Shown piece by piece: positions 54,704-63,966 of a stretch of DNA of 64,000 bases. This stretch comes from Mariluticola halotolerans (GTDB lineage Bacteria; Pseudomonadota; Alphaproteobacteria; Rhizobiales; Devosiaceae). The notes below the pieces were generated by a model. It saw nothing but the letters and a program-made list of their open reading frames with translations. It was not told the origin of the DNA and ran no database searches. Location: NCBI RefSeq assembly GCF_021611515.1, contig NZ_CP090960.1, positions 2,294,001 through 2,358,000 on the forward strand, given 5' to 3'. The position numbers were made by a program, and so were the translations under genes. Positions within the stretch are counted from its first letter, which is position 1; the number at the start of each line of letters is the position of its first letter.

Positions 54704-55570
54704 ATGAATGAGAGACCAGCACGCCTGGGGCGTGGACTTGCAGCATTGATTGGAGATATGGCGCCGATTGAGGCGCCGCGTGTCGCCGAATCCGGTGGCA
54801 TCAAGCGTTTGCCGGTGGATTTTGTCATCGCCAACCGGGCCAATCCACGGCGCACTTTCGATGATTCGCAGCTTGAAGAACTGACCAACTCGATCCGCGA
54901 AAAGGGTGTGATGCAGCCGCTGCTGGTACGCCCAAGCGAAGATCCGAATATTTTTGAACTCATCGCCGGTGAACGGCGCTGGCGTGCGGCGCAGCGCGCC
55001 GGTTTGCATGAAGTGCCGGTGATCATTCGCGATGTGGATGACAAGGAAGCGCTTGAACTTGCCATTATCGAGAATGTGCAGCGCGCCGACCTCAATCCGG
55101 TGGAAGAAGCCATGGGGTATGATCAGCTGATGGATCAGTTCGGCTATACCCAGAATGATCTGGCGCAGGTGATCGGCAAAAGCCGTTCGCATGTGGCCAA
55201 TACGCTGCGGCTGATGAAGCTGCCGGATGATGTGCGCACCATGCTGGCTTCAGGGGATTTGACGGCGGGGCATGCCCGTACGCTGATCACGGCCGAGGAT
55301 CCCTCGGCGCTGGCGCGCCGGATCGTGGGCGAGGGCCTTTCGGTGCGGCAGGCAGAGGCCATGCACCAGGAAAATGGCGGCGCCCGCAAGAAAACTGCCA
55401 GTGCGCCGGCCCCGAAAGACGCCGATACGCAGGCGCTGGAAAAACGTTTGTCCGATGCCCTGGGCTTGTCCGTGTCGATTTCGCACCATGACAAGGGCGG
55501 GCGGATGGAAATCCGCTACAAGACGCTCGAGCAGCTCGATGGGGTCTGTCAAAGGCTGACTTCCCACTAA
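54704..55570 (+). CDS. parB: Chromosome partitioning protein ParB
   Basis: ParB (288 aa) binds parS, spreads along DNA as a CTP-dependent clamp and loads SMC. It begins RLGRGLAALIGDM (the ParA-interacting tail). It continues with NPRRTFDDSQLEELTNSIREKGVMQPLLVRP, the CTP-binding GERRWRAAQRAGL motif near residue 89, a helix-turn-helix (TQNDLAQVIGKSRSHVANTLRLM) and a C-terminal dimer domain. ATG 54704 is preferred over GTG 54701, being 7 nt after AAGGAA. Its cognate parS sites lie 1.1-3.5 kb upstream. Confidence 0.97.
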   Translation: MNERPARLGRGLAALIGDMAPIEAPRVAESGGIKRLPVDFVIANRANPRRTFDDSQLEELTNSIREKGVMQPLLVRPSEDPNIFELIAGERRWRAAQRAGLHEVPVIIRDVDDKEALELAIIENVQRADLNPVEEAMGYDQLMDQFGYTQNDLAQVIGKSRSHVANTLRLMKLPDDVRTMLASGDLTAGHARTLITAEDPSALARRIVGEGLSVRQAEAMHQENGGARKKTASAPAPKDADTQALEKRLSDALGLSVSISHHDKGGRMEIRYKTLEQLDGVCQRLTSH

Positions 55571-55605
55571 GCTATTGAATTAAATAAGAAATATTTTGAA
55601 TTGAG

Positions 55606-55628
55606 AGGCGGGCTTTGGCCCGCCTTTT
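55606..55628 (+). terminator. Intrinsic terminator after parB
   Basis: AGGCGGGC (55606-55613) pairs with GCCCGCCT (55618-55625) around TTTG, followed by TTTT-G-TTTT-type sequence. It lies between the convergent parB and holA genes. Confidence 0.88.
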
Positions 55629-55736
55629 GTTTTGGCAAAGAAAATTTGAGGTCTGTCGAGAGAAAACCTGCAGTTTTGAACCAAAAACGACTTTCAAAAA
55701 CGGCCTCTCTCGTCGAGCTGAGCGCGAAAAACCGTA

Positions 55737-56759
55737 CTATCGGTGGGCTGCGGCAACACAGATGGCCAAAAGTGCGCGGTGGGCAATGGGATGTGCCAGG
55801 TTTGCAGACTTGCGGCTGTCCAAAATCGCGTCATAAAGCCTGTTCGAGGCCGAGGCGAGCGCGTCATCATTCCACAAACGCAATTGCTGTTCGAGGCTGG
55901 CCTTGCGGGAAAAATGCGGGCGGGGCCGTTGGGCGTCCAGCACATCCCGGGGCGCGCGGCCCGCGTCGACATCAACTCTCAGGCGGCGCAGCCAGGTAAA
56001 ATGCAACAGGGCGGAAATCAGCAGACGCTGCACATCTATGCCGCCCGAAAGAGCGCGGCCAATTGCGGTGTCGAGCCGGTCGGCGCGCCCGGTGCCCGCC
56101 GCGTCCAGAATGGCATCCATGGCCAAAGCCGCGTTATCGCCACAAAGGGTAATGACGTCTTCGCGGGTCAGCACCTTGTCGTCGGCGGCAAAAAGCGACA
56201 GCTTTTCGAGCTCACGCCGCGTGATTTCGCGATCATTGCCCAGTGTGTCCCTGATCGTGGCAATTGTTTCCTGATCGACGGTGATCCCGGCATCGGTGAA
56301 GTTCTGACGAATAAGGTTGCGCAGGGTTTCCTCATTATCCGCGTAGCAGGGCAGGGCGCGGGCATTTTTGCGTGCTTCGGCCAGGGCTCTGAGGGCATCC
56401 CGGGGCAATAAATTGCCAGCCTCGAGTACGATAACAGCCTCAGGCATGTCATCAAGCAATTCCGACAGGGTGGTGGCCAGAGCCTTGGCGGCATTGCGTA
56501 CGCGAATGCGCCGTAACCCGCCAAACATCGATATTGTCCGGGCTTCAACGGCGAGGCGCGAGGGATCGCTGCTTAATTCTGCGGCATCAAGGGTCAATTC
56601 CGACATGGGATCGGCATTATCGCCTGCGAAATGCCGCATCAGGCGCTGCGCAGTTTCGCGCACCAGGCCCTGATCTGGCCCATAGGCCAGAAAGACACCG
56701 GTTTTCAGGTCCGGATTATCGAGAAAGCGGCTGACTTCATGGGCTTTAAGCGCGGTCAT
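55737..56759 (-). CDS. holA: DNA polymerase III delta subunit
   Basis: HolA is the clamp-loader subunit that opens the beta clamp. The 340-aa protein has the AAA+-like N-terminal VFLAYGPDQGLVRETAQRL (a degenerate P-loop, normal for delta). It also has AEARTISMFGGLRRIRVRN near 78, LLPRDALRALAEARKNA near 128 and a C-terminal collar domain (ISALLHFTWLRRLRVDV). It ends 108 bp from the parB terminator. With lptE and leuS it forms the leftward operon leuS-lptE-holA, an order widely conserved in proteobacteria. Confidence 0.93.
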   Translation of the reverse strand: MTALKAHEVSRFLDNPDLKTGVFLAYGPDQGLVRETAQRLMRHFAGDNADPMSELTLDAAELSSDPSRLAVEARTISMFGGLRRIRVRNAAKALATTLSELLDDMPEAVIVLEAGNLLPRDALRALAEARKNARALPCYADNEETLRNLIRQNFTDAGITVDQETIATIRDTLGNDREITRRELEKLSLFAADDKVLTREDVITLCGDNAALAMDAILDAAGTGRADRLDTAIGRALSGGIDVQRLLISALLHFTWLRRLRVDVDAGRAPRDVLDAQRPRPHFSRKASLEQQLRLWNDDALASASNRLYDAILDSRKSANLAHPIAHRALLAICVAAAHR

Positions 56760-56765
56760 TACGGC

Positions 56766-57344
56766 CTAGAGTTTGCCGGGCAAATTGGCGGCCAACAACA
56801 AGCGAAGAGTTTGAGCAACGGCCAAAGCGGCGCGCTCGTCGGCGTCCTGCTGGGCCTGCTGATCGGCAAGACGTTGGCCGTTTGTGGTATAGGTAGCGCT
56901 GGCCTTGCGGGAGACCGAATAGAGCACATTAGATTTTTTATCTGAAATTTCTTCTTTATTTTCAGATACTTGCTTGTTGTCTGTCAGGGCAGAACTGCCG
57001 GGCAGCTGCCGGGTGACGGTGACAGAGGCGGTCACAATTGATTCGTAAGTGGTTGCGGGCGAGCCACTTGATGTGCGGCCCACACGGCGGCCGCTGCGTG
57101 AGGTTTTCACAGTCACCAGCGGTGCATCAGCCGTGCGGGTGCGGCCCAGACGCAAGGCCAGATCCTGATAAATGATCTGGTCGAGCCGGGTTTCCGGCTC
57201 CGCATAGGCAAGATCGAGACTGGTGCCGACCGCTGAATTCTCGCCGTAAAGAGGAGTGAAGCTGCAGGCCGCAAGCAGCCCTGCACCCAAGCAGAGCGAG
57301 ATAGCTAACGCCAGAGGGCGAAGGGTTTTGCTAGATAACCACAT
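56766..57344 (-). CDS. lptE: LPS-assembly lipoprotein LptE
   Basis: LptE is the outer-membrane lipoprotein that plugs LptD and helps insert lipopolysaccharide. The 192-aa protein has a signal peptide with the lipobox LLAAC (C27), followed by SFTPLYG, a typical alphaproteobacterial LptE start. The C-terminal part is Ala/Gln-rich. The start at 57344 overlaps the leuS end by 14 bp; a longer in-frame extension into leuS is rejected because it lacks the signal peptide order. It sits between leuS and holA as expected. Confidence 0.87.
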   Translation of the reverse strand: MWLSSKTLRPLALAISLCLGAGLLAACSFTPLYGENSAVGTSLDLAYAEPETRLDQIIYQDLALRLGRTRTADAPLVTVKTSRSGRRVGRTSSGSPATTYESIVTASVTVTRQLPGSSALTDNKQVSENKEEISDKKSNVLYSVSRKASATYTTNGQRLADQQAQQDADERAALAVAQTLRLLLAANLPGKL

Positions 57345-59955
57345 TGACGATCCTGTTCGGCACGACGATGAGTTTTTTTGGCGCCTTGCCCTCAAGCATG
57401 CGGGCAACCACGTCAAGAGACAAGGCCTGTTGTTCGATATCTGCCTTGTCTGCCTCTTTGGCCACGGTAATTTCCCCGCGTTTCTTGCCATTGACCTGCA
57501 CTGGCAGGGTCACCGTGTCGTCCGCTAGATAGGCGGGATCGGCCACCGGCCAGGGCGCGTCGCAGACAAGACCGCTCTTGCCTAGTTCAGCCCAGCAGGT
57601 TTCAGCCAGATGCGGCATCATTGGGGCGATCAATTGCACCAGATATTCAACGCCGGTGCGCAGGGTGGCAAGGCGCGCCATGTCCGGGGCTTTGCTTGCA
57701 TGGGCGAGATAGCGCTGCAACGCATTGGTCAGCTCATAAATCTGTGCCACTGCACGATTGAAGCGCAGACCGTCGATTTCCTTGCCGATCTGGTCCGTGG
57801 CGCGGTGGATGGCTTTCAGCGCGTCGATGGTCTCAGCGTCGTTTTCGCCGGGATTATCGGGGTGGGTGGCGATGATGGCGGCAGATTCTGCCACCAGTTT
57901 CCAGACGCGCTGGGTGAAGCGGGCCGCGCCTTCAATACCGGCTTCGGTCCATTCGACATCGCGCTCGGGCGGTGAATCGGAAAGCATGAACCAGCGGGCG
58001 GTGTCGGCACCATAGGTTTGAACGATATCGTCGGGATCGACGACGTTCTTCTTGGATTTCGACATTTTCTCGCCCGAACCGATGGTCACGGGGTCGCCGT
58101 CAGCTGTTTTGGCGGTACGGGTGTTATCCGACTGGGTGAAATGCACCTCGGTGGGGTTCAGCCAGTCGCCGTCTGCCGATTTATAGGTTTCGTGGGTCAC
58201 CATGCCTTGGGTGAACATGCCCTTGAATGGTTCCGTCACTTCAAGATGACCGGTTTTCTGCATGGCCCGGGCGAAGAAACGCGAATAGAGCAGGTGCAGG
58301 ATCGCATGCTCGACGCCACCGATATACTGATCCACCGGCAACCAGGCGTTGGCGACATCCGGAATGGTCGGGGTCGAGGCCTGGGGCGCTGTGAAGCGGG
58401 CAAAATACCAGGACGAATCAACGAATGTGTCCATGGTGTCGGTTTCGCGCAGCGCCGGGCGGCCGCAATCGGGGCAATCAACATGTTTCCATGTGGGGTG
58501 ATGATCCAGCGGATTGCCCGGTTTCGCGAAGCTGACCTCTTCGGGCAGTTCCACGGGCAATTGTGCGGCGGGCACCGGCACGATACCGCAGGTATCGCAA
58601 TGGATGATCGGGATCGGGCATCCCCAATAGCGCTGGCGCGAAACGCCCCAGTCGCGCAGGCGGTAATTGGTCTGGCGGGTGCCTTGCGGCTGGCCGTCGA
58701 TGGAGCGGGATTCAAGCGTTGTGGCGACTTGTGCCTTGGCATCCTCAATGCTCATGCCGTCCAGCGGACCTGAATTGAACAGGGTGCCGGGGCCGGTATA
58801 GGCGGTGTCGAGAATGGCAAACGTCTCTGGATCTTCGCCTTCTGGCAAAACCACCGGGGTGACATTGAGGTCATAGGTGCGGGCAAAGTCGAGGTCGCGC
58901 TGGTCATGGCCGGGGCAACCAAAGATGGCGCCGGTGCCGTAATCCATCAAAACAAAATTGGCGACATAGACGGGAAGGGTGGCATCCTTGATCAGCGGAT
59001 GTTTCACGTGAATCCCTGTGGCAACACCGCGCTTGTCCGCTTTCTCGATCACCTCGGTCGAGGTGCCCTGCCGACGGCACTCGGCAACGAAGGCCGCCAG
59101 AGCGTCATTGTCGGCCATGAGTTTTGCTGTCAGCGGATGGTCCGGGGACAGCGCCATGAAAGAGGCGCCATAAAGGGTGTCTGGCCGGGTGGTGAAAATT
59201 TCCAGCGTTTCATCATCGGTCAGGTCGTTGGGGGCGATTTCGAACAGAACCCGCATGCCCTCGGATTTGCCGATCCAGTTGCGCTGCATGGTGCGCACTT
59301 TCTCCGGCCAATCGGTCAGGCCGTCGATCGCCTCGAGCAGTTCTTCGGCATAATCGGAAATCTTGAAGGCCCACTGATTCAGCTCGCGCTGTTCCACCAG
59401 CGCGCCGGAACGCCAGCCACGCCCGTCAATGACCTGTTCATTGGCCAGAACGGTTTCGTCTACCGGATCCCAATTGACCTTGGATTTTTTGCGGGCAACC
59501 AGATCGGCTGCGAGAAAATCGAGGAAGAGTTTTTGCTGTTGCGCGTAATAATCGACATCACAAGTGGCGAATTCGCGGCTCCAGTCGAGGCTGAGCCCCA
59601 TGGATTTGAGCTGGGCCCGCATGGTATCGATGTTCTGGTAGGTCCAGTCGCGCGGGTGCACATTGGATTGTTTGGCGGCATTTTCCGCCGGCAGGCCAAA
59701 GGCATCCCAGCCCATTGGGTGCAGCACGTTTTTGCCCAATGCCCGCTGATAGCGCGCCAGGACATCGCCCATGGCATAATTGCGTACATGACCCATATGG
59801 ATACGGCCAGAAGGGTAGGGGAACATTTCGAGCACGTAATAGCGCTCGCGCGGATCGTCATTCTTGGTGACGAAAGTTGCGCGTTCATCCCAGATTTTCT
59901 GCCAATGAGGTTCCTTGTCGCGCGGATTATACCGCTCAACACTATTCGCGTTCAC
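57331..59955 (-). CDS. leuS: Leucyl-tRNA synthetase
   Basis: A class Ia synthetase of 874 aa that charges tRNA-Leu. The HIGH-type motif is HMGH in [19 protein letters not shown] near residue 53. The CP1 editing domain (about 220-410) contains [13 protein letters not shown], and the KMSKS motif is in [16 protein letters not shown] near residue 630. A tRNA-binding alpha-helical domain and a C-terminal domain follow. A parS-like sequence (59000-59015) lies in its coding region. Confidence 0.97.
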   Translation of the reverse strand: MNANSVERYNPRDKEPHWQKIWDERATFVTKNDDPRERYYVLEMFPYPSGRIHMGHVRNYAMGDVLARYQRALGKNVLHPMGWDAFGLPAENAAKQSNVHPRDWTYQNIDTMRAQLKSMGLSLDWSREFATCDVDYYAQQQKLFLDFLAADLVARKKSKVNWDPVDETVLANEQVIDGRGWRSGALVEQRELNQWAFKISDYAEELLEAIDGLTDWPEKVRTMQRNWIGKSEGMRVLFEIAPNDLTDDETLEIFTTRPDTLYGASFMALSPDHPLTAKLMADNDALAAFVAECRRQGTSTEVIEKADKRGVATGIHVKHPLIKDATLPVYVANFVLMDYGTGAIFGCPGHDQRDLDFARTYDLNVTPVVLPEGEDPETFAILDTAYTGPGTLFNSGPLDGMSIEDAKAQVATTLESRSIDGQPQGTRQTNYRLRDWGVSRQRYWGCPIPIIHCDTCGIVPVPAAQLPVELPEEVSFAKPGNPLDHHPTWKHVDCPDCGRPALRETDTMDTFVDSSWYFARFTAPQASTPTIPDVANAWLPVDQYIGGVEHAILHLLYSRFFARAMQKTGHLEVTEPFKGMFTQGMVTHETYKSADGDWLNPTEVHFTQSDNTRTAKTADGDPVTIGSGEKMSKSKKNVVDPDDIVQTYGADTARWFMLSDSPPERDVEWTEAGIEGAARFTQRVWKLVAESAAIIATHPDNPGENDAETIDALKAIHRATDQIGKEIDGLRFNRAVAQIYELTNALQRYLAHASKAPDMARLATLRTGVEYLVQLIAPMMPHLAETCWAELGKSGLVCDAPWPVADPAYLADDTVTLPVQVNGKKRGEITVAKEADKADIEQQALSLDVVARMLEGKAPKKLIVVPNRIVNVVI
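59000..59015 (+). promoter_or_regulatory. parS-like sequence within leuS
   Basis: TGTTTCACGTGAATCC keeps the TTCACGTGAA core and matches the parS consensus at 14 of 16 positions. It is 5.4 kb beyond the last strong site. Confidence 0.45.
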
Positions 59956-60043
59956 AGCCTGGTCCCTGTAACTTGAGTTCGTTGGGTTTTTTCGTTACCG
60001 GACCATCATCAGAAAAGCCCCCGAAGGTCAACAGGAACGCAGT

Positions 60044-60736
60044 ATGTCAACGATAGCAGAAAATGGTGCAGAGCGGCTTAACGTCATGCTGGAGCGGGTA
60101 AAAAAGGCCGCTATGCGCTTTGACGGGGCCGGGCGCGATGTGCAGCTTGTGGCGGTGTCCAAAACCTTCCCGGCAAAAGACATGCGGCCCTTGCTTGACG
60201 CCGGGCAACGGGTTTTTGGTGAAAACTGGGTGCAGGAGGCCAAGGAGAAATGGCCGGATTTGCGTAAAGACTGGCCGGATATTGAATTGCACCTGATCGG
60301 CCCGTTGCAAACCAACAAGGCGCGCGAGGCAGTGGCCTTGTTCGATGTGATTGAAAGCGTTGACCGGGAGAAGCTGGCCGGGGTGCTGAAGGCGGAGATG
60401 GACAAGGCCGGCCGTAATCTCCCTTGTTTCGTTCAGGTCAATATCGGGCGCGAGGCGCAAAAGGCCGGTATTGCCCCGGAAGAGACGGTGGATTTTGTTG
60501 CCCGGTGCCGCGACGTGCATGGGCTCAATATTGTGGGGCTGATGTGCATTCCCCCCGCTGATGCCGCGCCGGGGCCTTATTTTGCACAACTGGCCGGACT
60601 GGCGAAACAGGCGGGTCTTGAGCAGTTATCGATGGGGATGAGTGCTGATTTCGAAACCGCTATTGCCATGGGCGCAACTCATGTCCGGGTCGGGTCAGCC
60701 CTGTTCGGGGGACGGGATTACGGGACGCCTGCTTAA
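60044..60736 (+). CDS. yggS: PLP homeostasis protein (YggS/PROSC family)
   Basis: A 230-aa pyridoxal-phosphate-binding protein with an alanine-racemase-like TIM barrel, thought to buffer PLP. The lysine that binds PLP is K40 in LVAVSKTFPA. Later signatures are VFGENWVQEAKEKW near 60, LIGPLQTNK near 85 and the C-terminal LSMGMSADFETAIAMGATHVRVGSALFG. It is divergent from leuS, with 88 bp between the two starts, which presumably hold both promoters. Confidence 0.95.
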   Translation: MSTIAENGAERLNVMLERVKKAAMRFDGAGRDVQLVAVSKTFPAKDMRPLLDAGQRVFGENWVQEAKEKWPDLRKDWPDIELHLIGPLQTNKAREAVALFDVIESVDREKLAGVLKAEMDKAGRNLPCFVQVNIGREAQKAGIAPEETVDFVARCRDVHGLNIVGLMCIPPADAAPGPYFAQLAGLAKQAGLEQLSMGMSADFETAIAMGATHVRVGSALFGGRDYGTPA

Positions 60737-60853
60737 CCATCCCGGTGCGATGACGTGCATGTGATTGGCGCTTGATCACGGTCTGCCTATGTTGAGAGCT
60801 TCCATGATTGGTCCATGACGGGCCAAGTGCAGAACCCTTGCGGAGTAGGGATA

Positions 60854-61537
60854 ATGAACAAGCGCCGACTGTTTCTCGTCGATGACGACGATAATTTACG
60901 CCAGACCCTTGCGGACCAGCTCGCCCATTACCGGGAATTCGATATTACCGAGGCCAGCACGGCCTGTGAGGCGCTCGACAAGGTCAAGGGTGCCCATGTG
61001 GACCTGATGATCCTTGATGTCGGCCTGCCCGACATGGATGGACGTGAGGCGGTGAAGATTTTGCGCAAGGACGGCTTCAACGCGCCGATCCTGTTGCTGA
61101 CCGGCCATGACAGCGATTCCGATGAAATTCTCGGGCTTGAATCCGGGGCCAATGATTATGTCACCAAACCGTTCCGGTTCTCAGTGCTTCTGGCGCGCAT
61201 TCGCGCCGCCTTGCGCCAGCATGACCAGAGCGAGGATGTGGTTTTCACCATCGGCCAGTATACGTTCCAGCCTGCGGCCAAAGTGCTCGAGGCGACGGAT
61301 GGCGGCAAGGTGCGGCTGACCGACAAGGAAACCTCGATCCTTAAATATCTCTACCGGCAGGGACCGAAAACGGTATCGCGCGACATCCTTTTGCAGGAGG
61401 TCTGGGGGTACAATAACCGGGTGACGACCCACACGCTTGAAACCCATATCTACCGGCTGCGACAAAAAATAGAGCGGGACCCCTCGAATGCGCGGTTGCT
61501 CGTGACCGAAGAAGGCGGCTATCGTCTCGTACCGTAA
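60854..61537 (+). CDS. OmpR-family response regulator
   Basis: A 227-aa two-domain regulator. The receiver domain has the acidic pocket VDDDDN at the start, phospho-acceptor D55 in LMILDVGLPDMDG, T in LLLTGHD and K in VTKPFRF near residue 106. The C-terminal winged helix has LTDKETSILKYLYRQGPKTVSRDILLQEVWGY and THTLETHIYRLRQKIE. ATG 60854 is chosen over ATG 60815 because the receiver begins right there. No kinase gene is adjacent; partner and targets are unknown. Confidence 0.92.
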   Translation: MNKRRLFLVDDDDNLRQTLADQLAHYREFDITEASTACEALDKVKGAHVDLMILDVGLPDMDGREAVKILRKDGFNAPILLLTGHDSDSDEILGLESGANDYVTKPFRFSVLLARIRAALRQHDQSEDVVFTIGQYTFQPAAKVLEATDGGKVRLTDKETSILKYLYRQGPKTVSRDILLQEVWGYNNRVTTHTLETHIYRLRQKIERDPSNARLLVTEEGGYRLVP

Positions 61538-61690
61538 AGACGCGATGATGCCGACCGATTCGGCGCAGGTGCTTTACCGGTTTTGGTTATGTCGCGCTTC
61601 CCGATTGCATAAGGGAGATCCCTTTTGCCCGGAAGCGCCCTGAAGCGCGGGCAGGGGTGCCGGCGGTTTCATTGGGGGCCTTGAGAGCAG

Positions 61691-62149
61691 ATGGAGCTGG
61701 ACGACGTCACGTCGATTCTCGCGAATGCGGCTTTTTTCGATATTTGTGAGCCGGAGCAGCAGCGCCTGCTGGCCTTTGCCAGCGAGCAGCGCCAGTTCCG
61801 GGCCGGTGAGGTTATTTACACTCAGGGTGACCCGGCGGACGGTGCCTATATCGTCATGCGCGGTTCGGTAGCGATCAGCGATGATGTGCAGCGTGCGCTC
61901 AAAAGCTATGGCGTGTCCGGCCCCAATGTCATGATCGGTGAACTGGCTTTGGTGCTTGACCGGCCACGGCGGAAAACCGCGACGGCGGTGACCAATGTCG
62001 AGGCCCTGTTCGTGCCGCGCATGGCTTTTGTCAAACTGATGCGGCAGTTCCCCGATATGGCAGAACGCGCAGCGGCGCGGATCGAGAACGAACTGGGCGC
62101 CTATCTCGGCGCCCTCGACAAGTTCCGTCCCGACAGGGGCCAGGCCTAG
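61691..62149 (+). CDS. Stand-alone cyclic-nucleotide-binding domain protein
   Basis: A 152-aa protein that is essentially one cNMP-binding (Crp-type) domain: LANAAFFDICEPEQQRLLAFASEQRQFRAGEVIYTQGDPADGAYIVMRGSVAI, then the phosphate-binding-cassette region IGELALVLDRPRRKTATAV. It has no helix-turn-helix, so it is not a classical Crp/Fnr factor. It might gate a partner protein, perhaps related to the regulator upstream (153-bp gap). Whether it binds cAMP, cGMP or nothing cannot be told from the sequence. Confidence 0.85.
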   Translation: MELDDVTSILANAAFFDICEPEQQRLLAFASEQRQFRAGEVIYTQGDPADGAYIVMRGSVAISDDVQRALKSYGVSGPNVMIGELALVLDRPRRKTATAVTNVEALFVPRMAFVKLMRQFPDMAERAAARIENELGAYLGALDKFRPDRGQA

Positions 62150-62180
62150 AACGCCTCGCGCCTTCCCGCCATTGCTGCAC

Positions 62181-62283
62181 CGTCATCGCGAGGCGCGCAG
62201 CGCCGTGGCGATCCAGAGCCACAAGCGCCGGGGTTCGCGGCTCTGGATTGCCGCGCGGGCTTTGCCCGCTCGCAATGACGGGG
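62181..62283 (+). repeat. ~100-bp palindromic intergenic repeat, copy 2
   Basis: CGTCATCGCGAGG...GATCCAGAGC and GCTCTGGATTGC...TCGCAATGACGGGG form a large imperfect palindrome with small inner hairpins (CGCGC...GCGC; GCGGGCTTTGCCCGC). It belongs to the same family as 4801-4904 and fills the gap between the convergent cNMP-domain gene and xth. Confidence 0.82.
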
Positions 62284-62349
62284 CAGTTATTTTGGTAAAA
62301 GCCGGAAACGCTCTCGGCTCGGTGGTTTATGCGGCCTGCCCCATTTCAA

Positions 62350-63153
62350 TCAGCTAAAGCGCGTGATCACCGGCACATGGTCTGAGGGCTTTTCGCTCCA
62401 GCCGCGGGCCGGGCGCAGAATTTCGGCGCCGGCGGAATGGGCGGCAATGTCGGGCGTGGACCAGATATGGTCGAGGCGGCGGCCCTTGTCGGCAGCGTCC
62501 CAGTCCTTGGCACGATAGGACCACCAGGAATAAAGCTTTTCGCTATGGGGGATGTGCTTGCGCACCAGATCGACCCATTGCCGCCGCGCCAGAAGGGCGT
62601 TGAGGAAATCGGTTTCGATGGGCGTGTGGCTGACCACCTTGAGGAGCTGTTTGTGGCTCCACACATCATTCTCATGCGGGGCGATATTGAAATCACCGGC
62701 AATCAGCTGGCTGCTGTCAAAAACAGGGGTGTCAAACCAGTCCTGCAATTCGGCGAGGAAATCGAGCTTGTGGCGGAATTTGGGATTGATCTCGGGATCG
62801 GGTTCATCGCCGCCGGCGGGGATATAAAAATTATGTACGGTGAGCGGGCCGCGGCCAAAATCGAGCGTGGCGGCCACATGGCGCGAATCAGGGATATCGC
62901 AAAACCCGCGTGAATGGCTTTCGCTCAAGGGCAGGCGCGAAATGGTTGCGACCCCGTGATAGCCCTTTTGCCCGTGTACCGCCTGATAGGGATATCCCGC
63001 TTCGGCGAAAGCTCCTGCCGGGAACTGGTCATTGGTGCATTTGATTTCCTGCAAGGCCAGCACGTCGGGCTGATATTGTTTAAGGAAATCGAGCACCATG
63101 GGCAGGCGCAGGCGGACGGAATTGATGTTCCAGGTGGCAAAGGTCAAAGGCAT
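62350..63153 (-). CDS. xth: Exodeoxyribonuclease III
   Basis: ExoIII/AP endonuclease (267 aa, standard length) of the endonuclease/exonuclease/phosphatase fold, acting in base-excision repair. Motifs in order are TFATWNINSVRLRL (N7), VLALQEIKC (E34), LIAGDFNIAPHENDVW (D/N pair), GRRLDHIWST and SDHVPVITRF (C-terminal D-H). A 75-bp gap with a 6-bp GC hairpin (63155-63181) separates it from lolA upstream. Confidence 0.96.
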   Translation of the reverse strand: MPLTFATWNINSVRLRLPMVLDFLKQYQPDVLALQEIKCTNDQFPAGAFAEAGYPYQAVHGQKGYHGVATISRLPLSESHSRGFCDIPDSRHVAATLDFGRGPLTVHNFYIPAGGDEPDPEINPKFRHKLDFLAELQDWFDTPVFDSSQLIAGDFNIAPHENDVWSHKQLLKVVSHTPIETDFLNALLARRQWVDLVRKHIPHSEKLYSWWSYRAKDWDAADKGRRLDHIWSTPDIAAHSAGAEILRPARGWSEKPSDHVPVITRFS

Positions 63154-63228
63154 AACGGGCTGGTCCTTGATAAAAGCCCGTGTCTTATCACCCGGCAGTT
63201 CGCCGCCGTCCAGAGTGGTGGTGCCGGT

Positions 63229-63843
63229 TTATTGCGTCTTCGGCTTATAGGTGGGGTCGATATAGAAATAGGATTTCGGAATGTCGACATCGACCGAGAC
63301 GTCATAGAGCGAGAAGGTCAGCTCGGCGCCGCTCGGTTCGGTCAGCGTCCATTGCTTGAGATCCTTGCTGGCAATGTCGAATATCAGCGCGACCTCGATA
63401 ACCCCGATCGGGGTATCGTCGGAAATGACAACGGAGATAAAATCGTCGGTGGTCACCACATCGATGATATTGGCGGAGAACAGATCGATCTTTTCTTCCA
63501 GAAACTGGCGCAGGGGCACCCGGTCCTGAGGGTAGGCATATTGGGTTCTTTCGCGCCGGTCGATGACATAAAAGCCGCGGCCGACCGAGATGATTTCCTC
63601 ACGCGATGGCGGGGCGTAGCGGAAGCGGACCTTGCCCGGGCGCTCGATATAGAATGTACCTTCCACCCGGCCGCCATTGGTGTCGATTTGCAGGAAACGT
63701 CCAACCATGGTGCGAATGGCGGAATTGTGGGCGTTGATCTCGCGGATCATCTGCTCTTCTTGCGGGGTCAGTAGGCGATCAAGTGCCATAGCGGGGGCGG
63801 CGCTGATCAGCATGAGGGCGATGATGAAGAAACGACGGATCAT
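63229..63843 (-). CDS. lolA: Outer-membrane lipoprotein carrier LolA-like protein
   Basis: A 204-aa periplasmic protein with a Sec signal peptide (MIRRFFIIALMLISAAPAMA, cleaved before LDRLL). The LolA fold is recognisable in TMVGRFLQIDTNGGRVEGTFYIERPGKVRFRYAPPSREEIISVG, and the basic/aromatic pattern DRRERTQYAYPQDRVPL follows. LolA ferries lipoproteins from LolCDE to the outer membrane. It lies just downstream (on the minus strand) of a fragment resembling the ftsK end, and ftsK-lolA-xth is a common order in Rhizobiales. Confidence 0.92.
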   Translation of the reverse strand: MIRRFFIIALMLISAAPAMALDRLLTPQEEQMIREINAHNSAIRTMVGRFLQIDTNGGRVEGTFYIERPGKVRFRYAPPSREEIISVGRGFYVIDRRERTQYAYPQDRVPLRQFLEEKIDLFSANIIDVVTTDDFISVVISDDTPIGVIEVALIFDIASKDLKQWTLTEPSGAELTFSLYDVSVDVDIPKSYFYIDPTYKPKTQ

Positions 63844-63930
63844 GGAAAAGCCTCTCTGGCCGGAAGAAAATCAATCTCAATGCCGCGATGACAGGCAAAT
63901 GCGGCAATAGAACGCCAAAGGAGCCCGAAA

Positions 63931-63946
63931 GGTTTCACGTGAATCT
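63931..63946 (+). promoter_or_regulatory. parS-like sequence upstream of lolA
   Basis: GGTTTCACGTGAATCT matches the parS consensus at 13 of 16 positions with an intact TTCACGTGAA core. It lies in the 123-bp gap between the leftward ftsK-like fragment and lolA. ParB binding is uncertain. Confidence 0.3.
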
Positions 63947-63966
63947 TTTCCCTTTTCGGGCAGACC

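Noticed and set aside
55571-55736. Possible small gene between parB and holA
   Set aside because: Short frames exist but have no ribosome-binding site, and the region contains the parB terminator.
63155-63181. ACGGGC/GCCCGT hairpin between xth and lolA as a terminator
   Set aside because: It has no U-run on either strand and a 15-nt loop; too weak to call.
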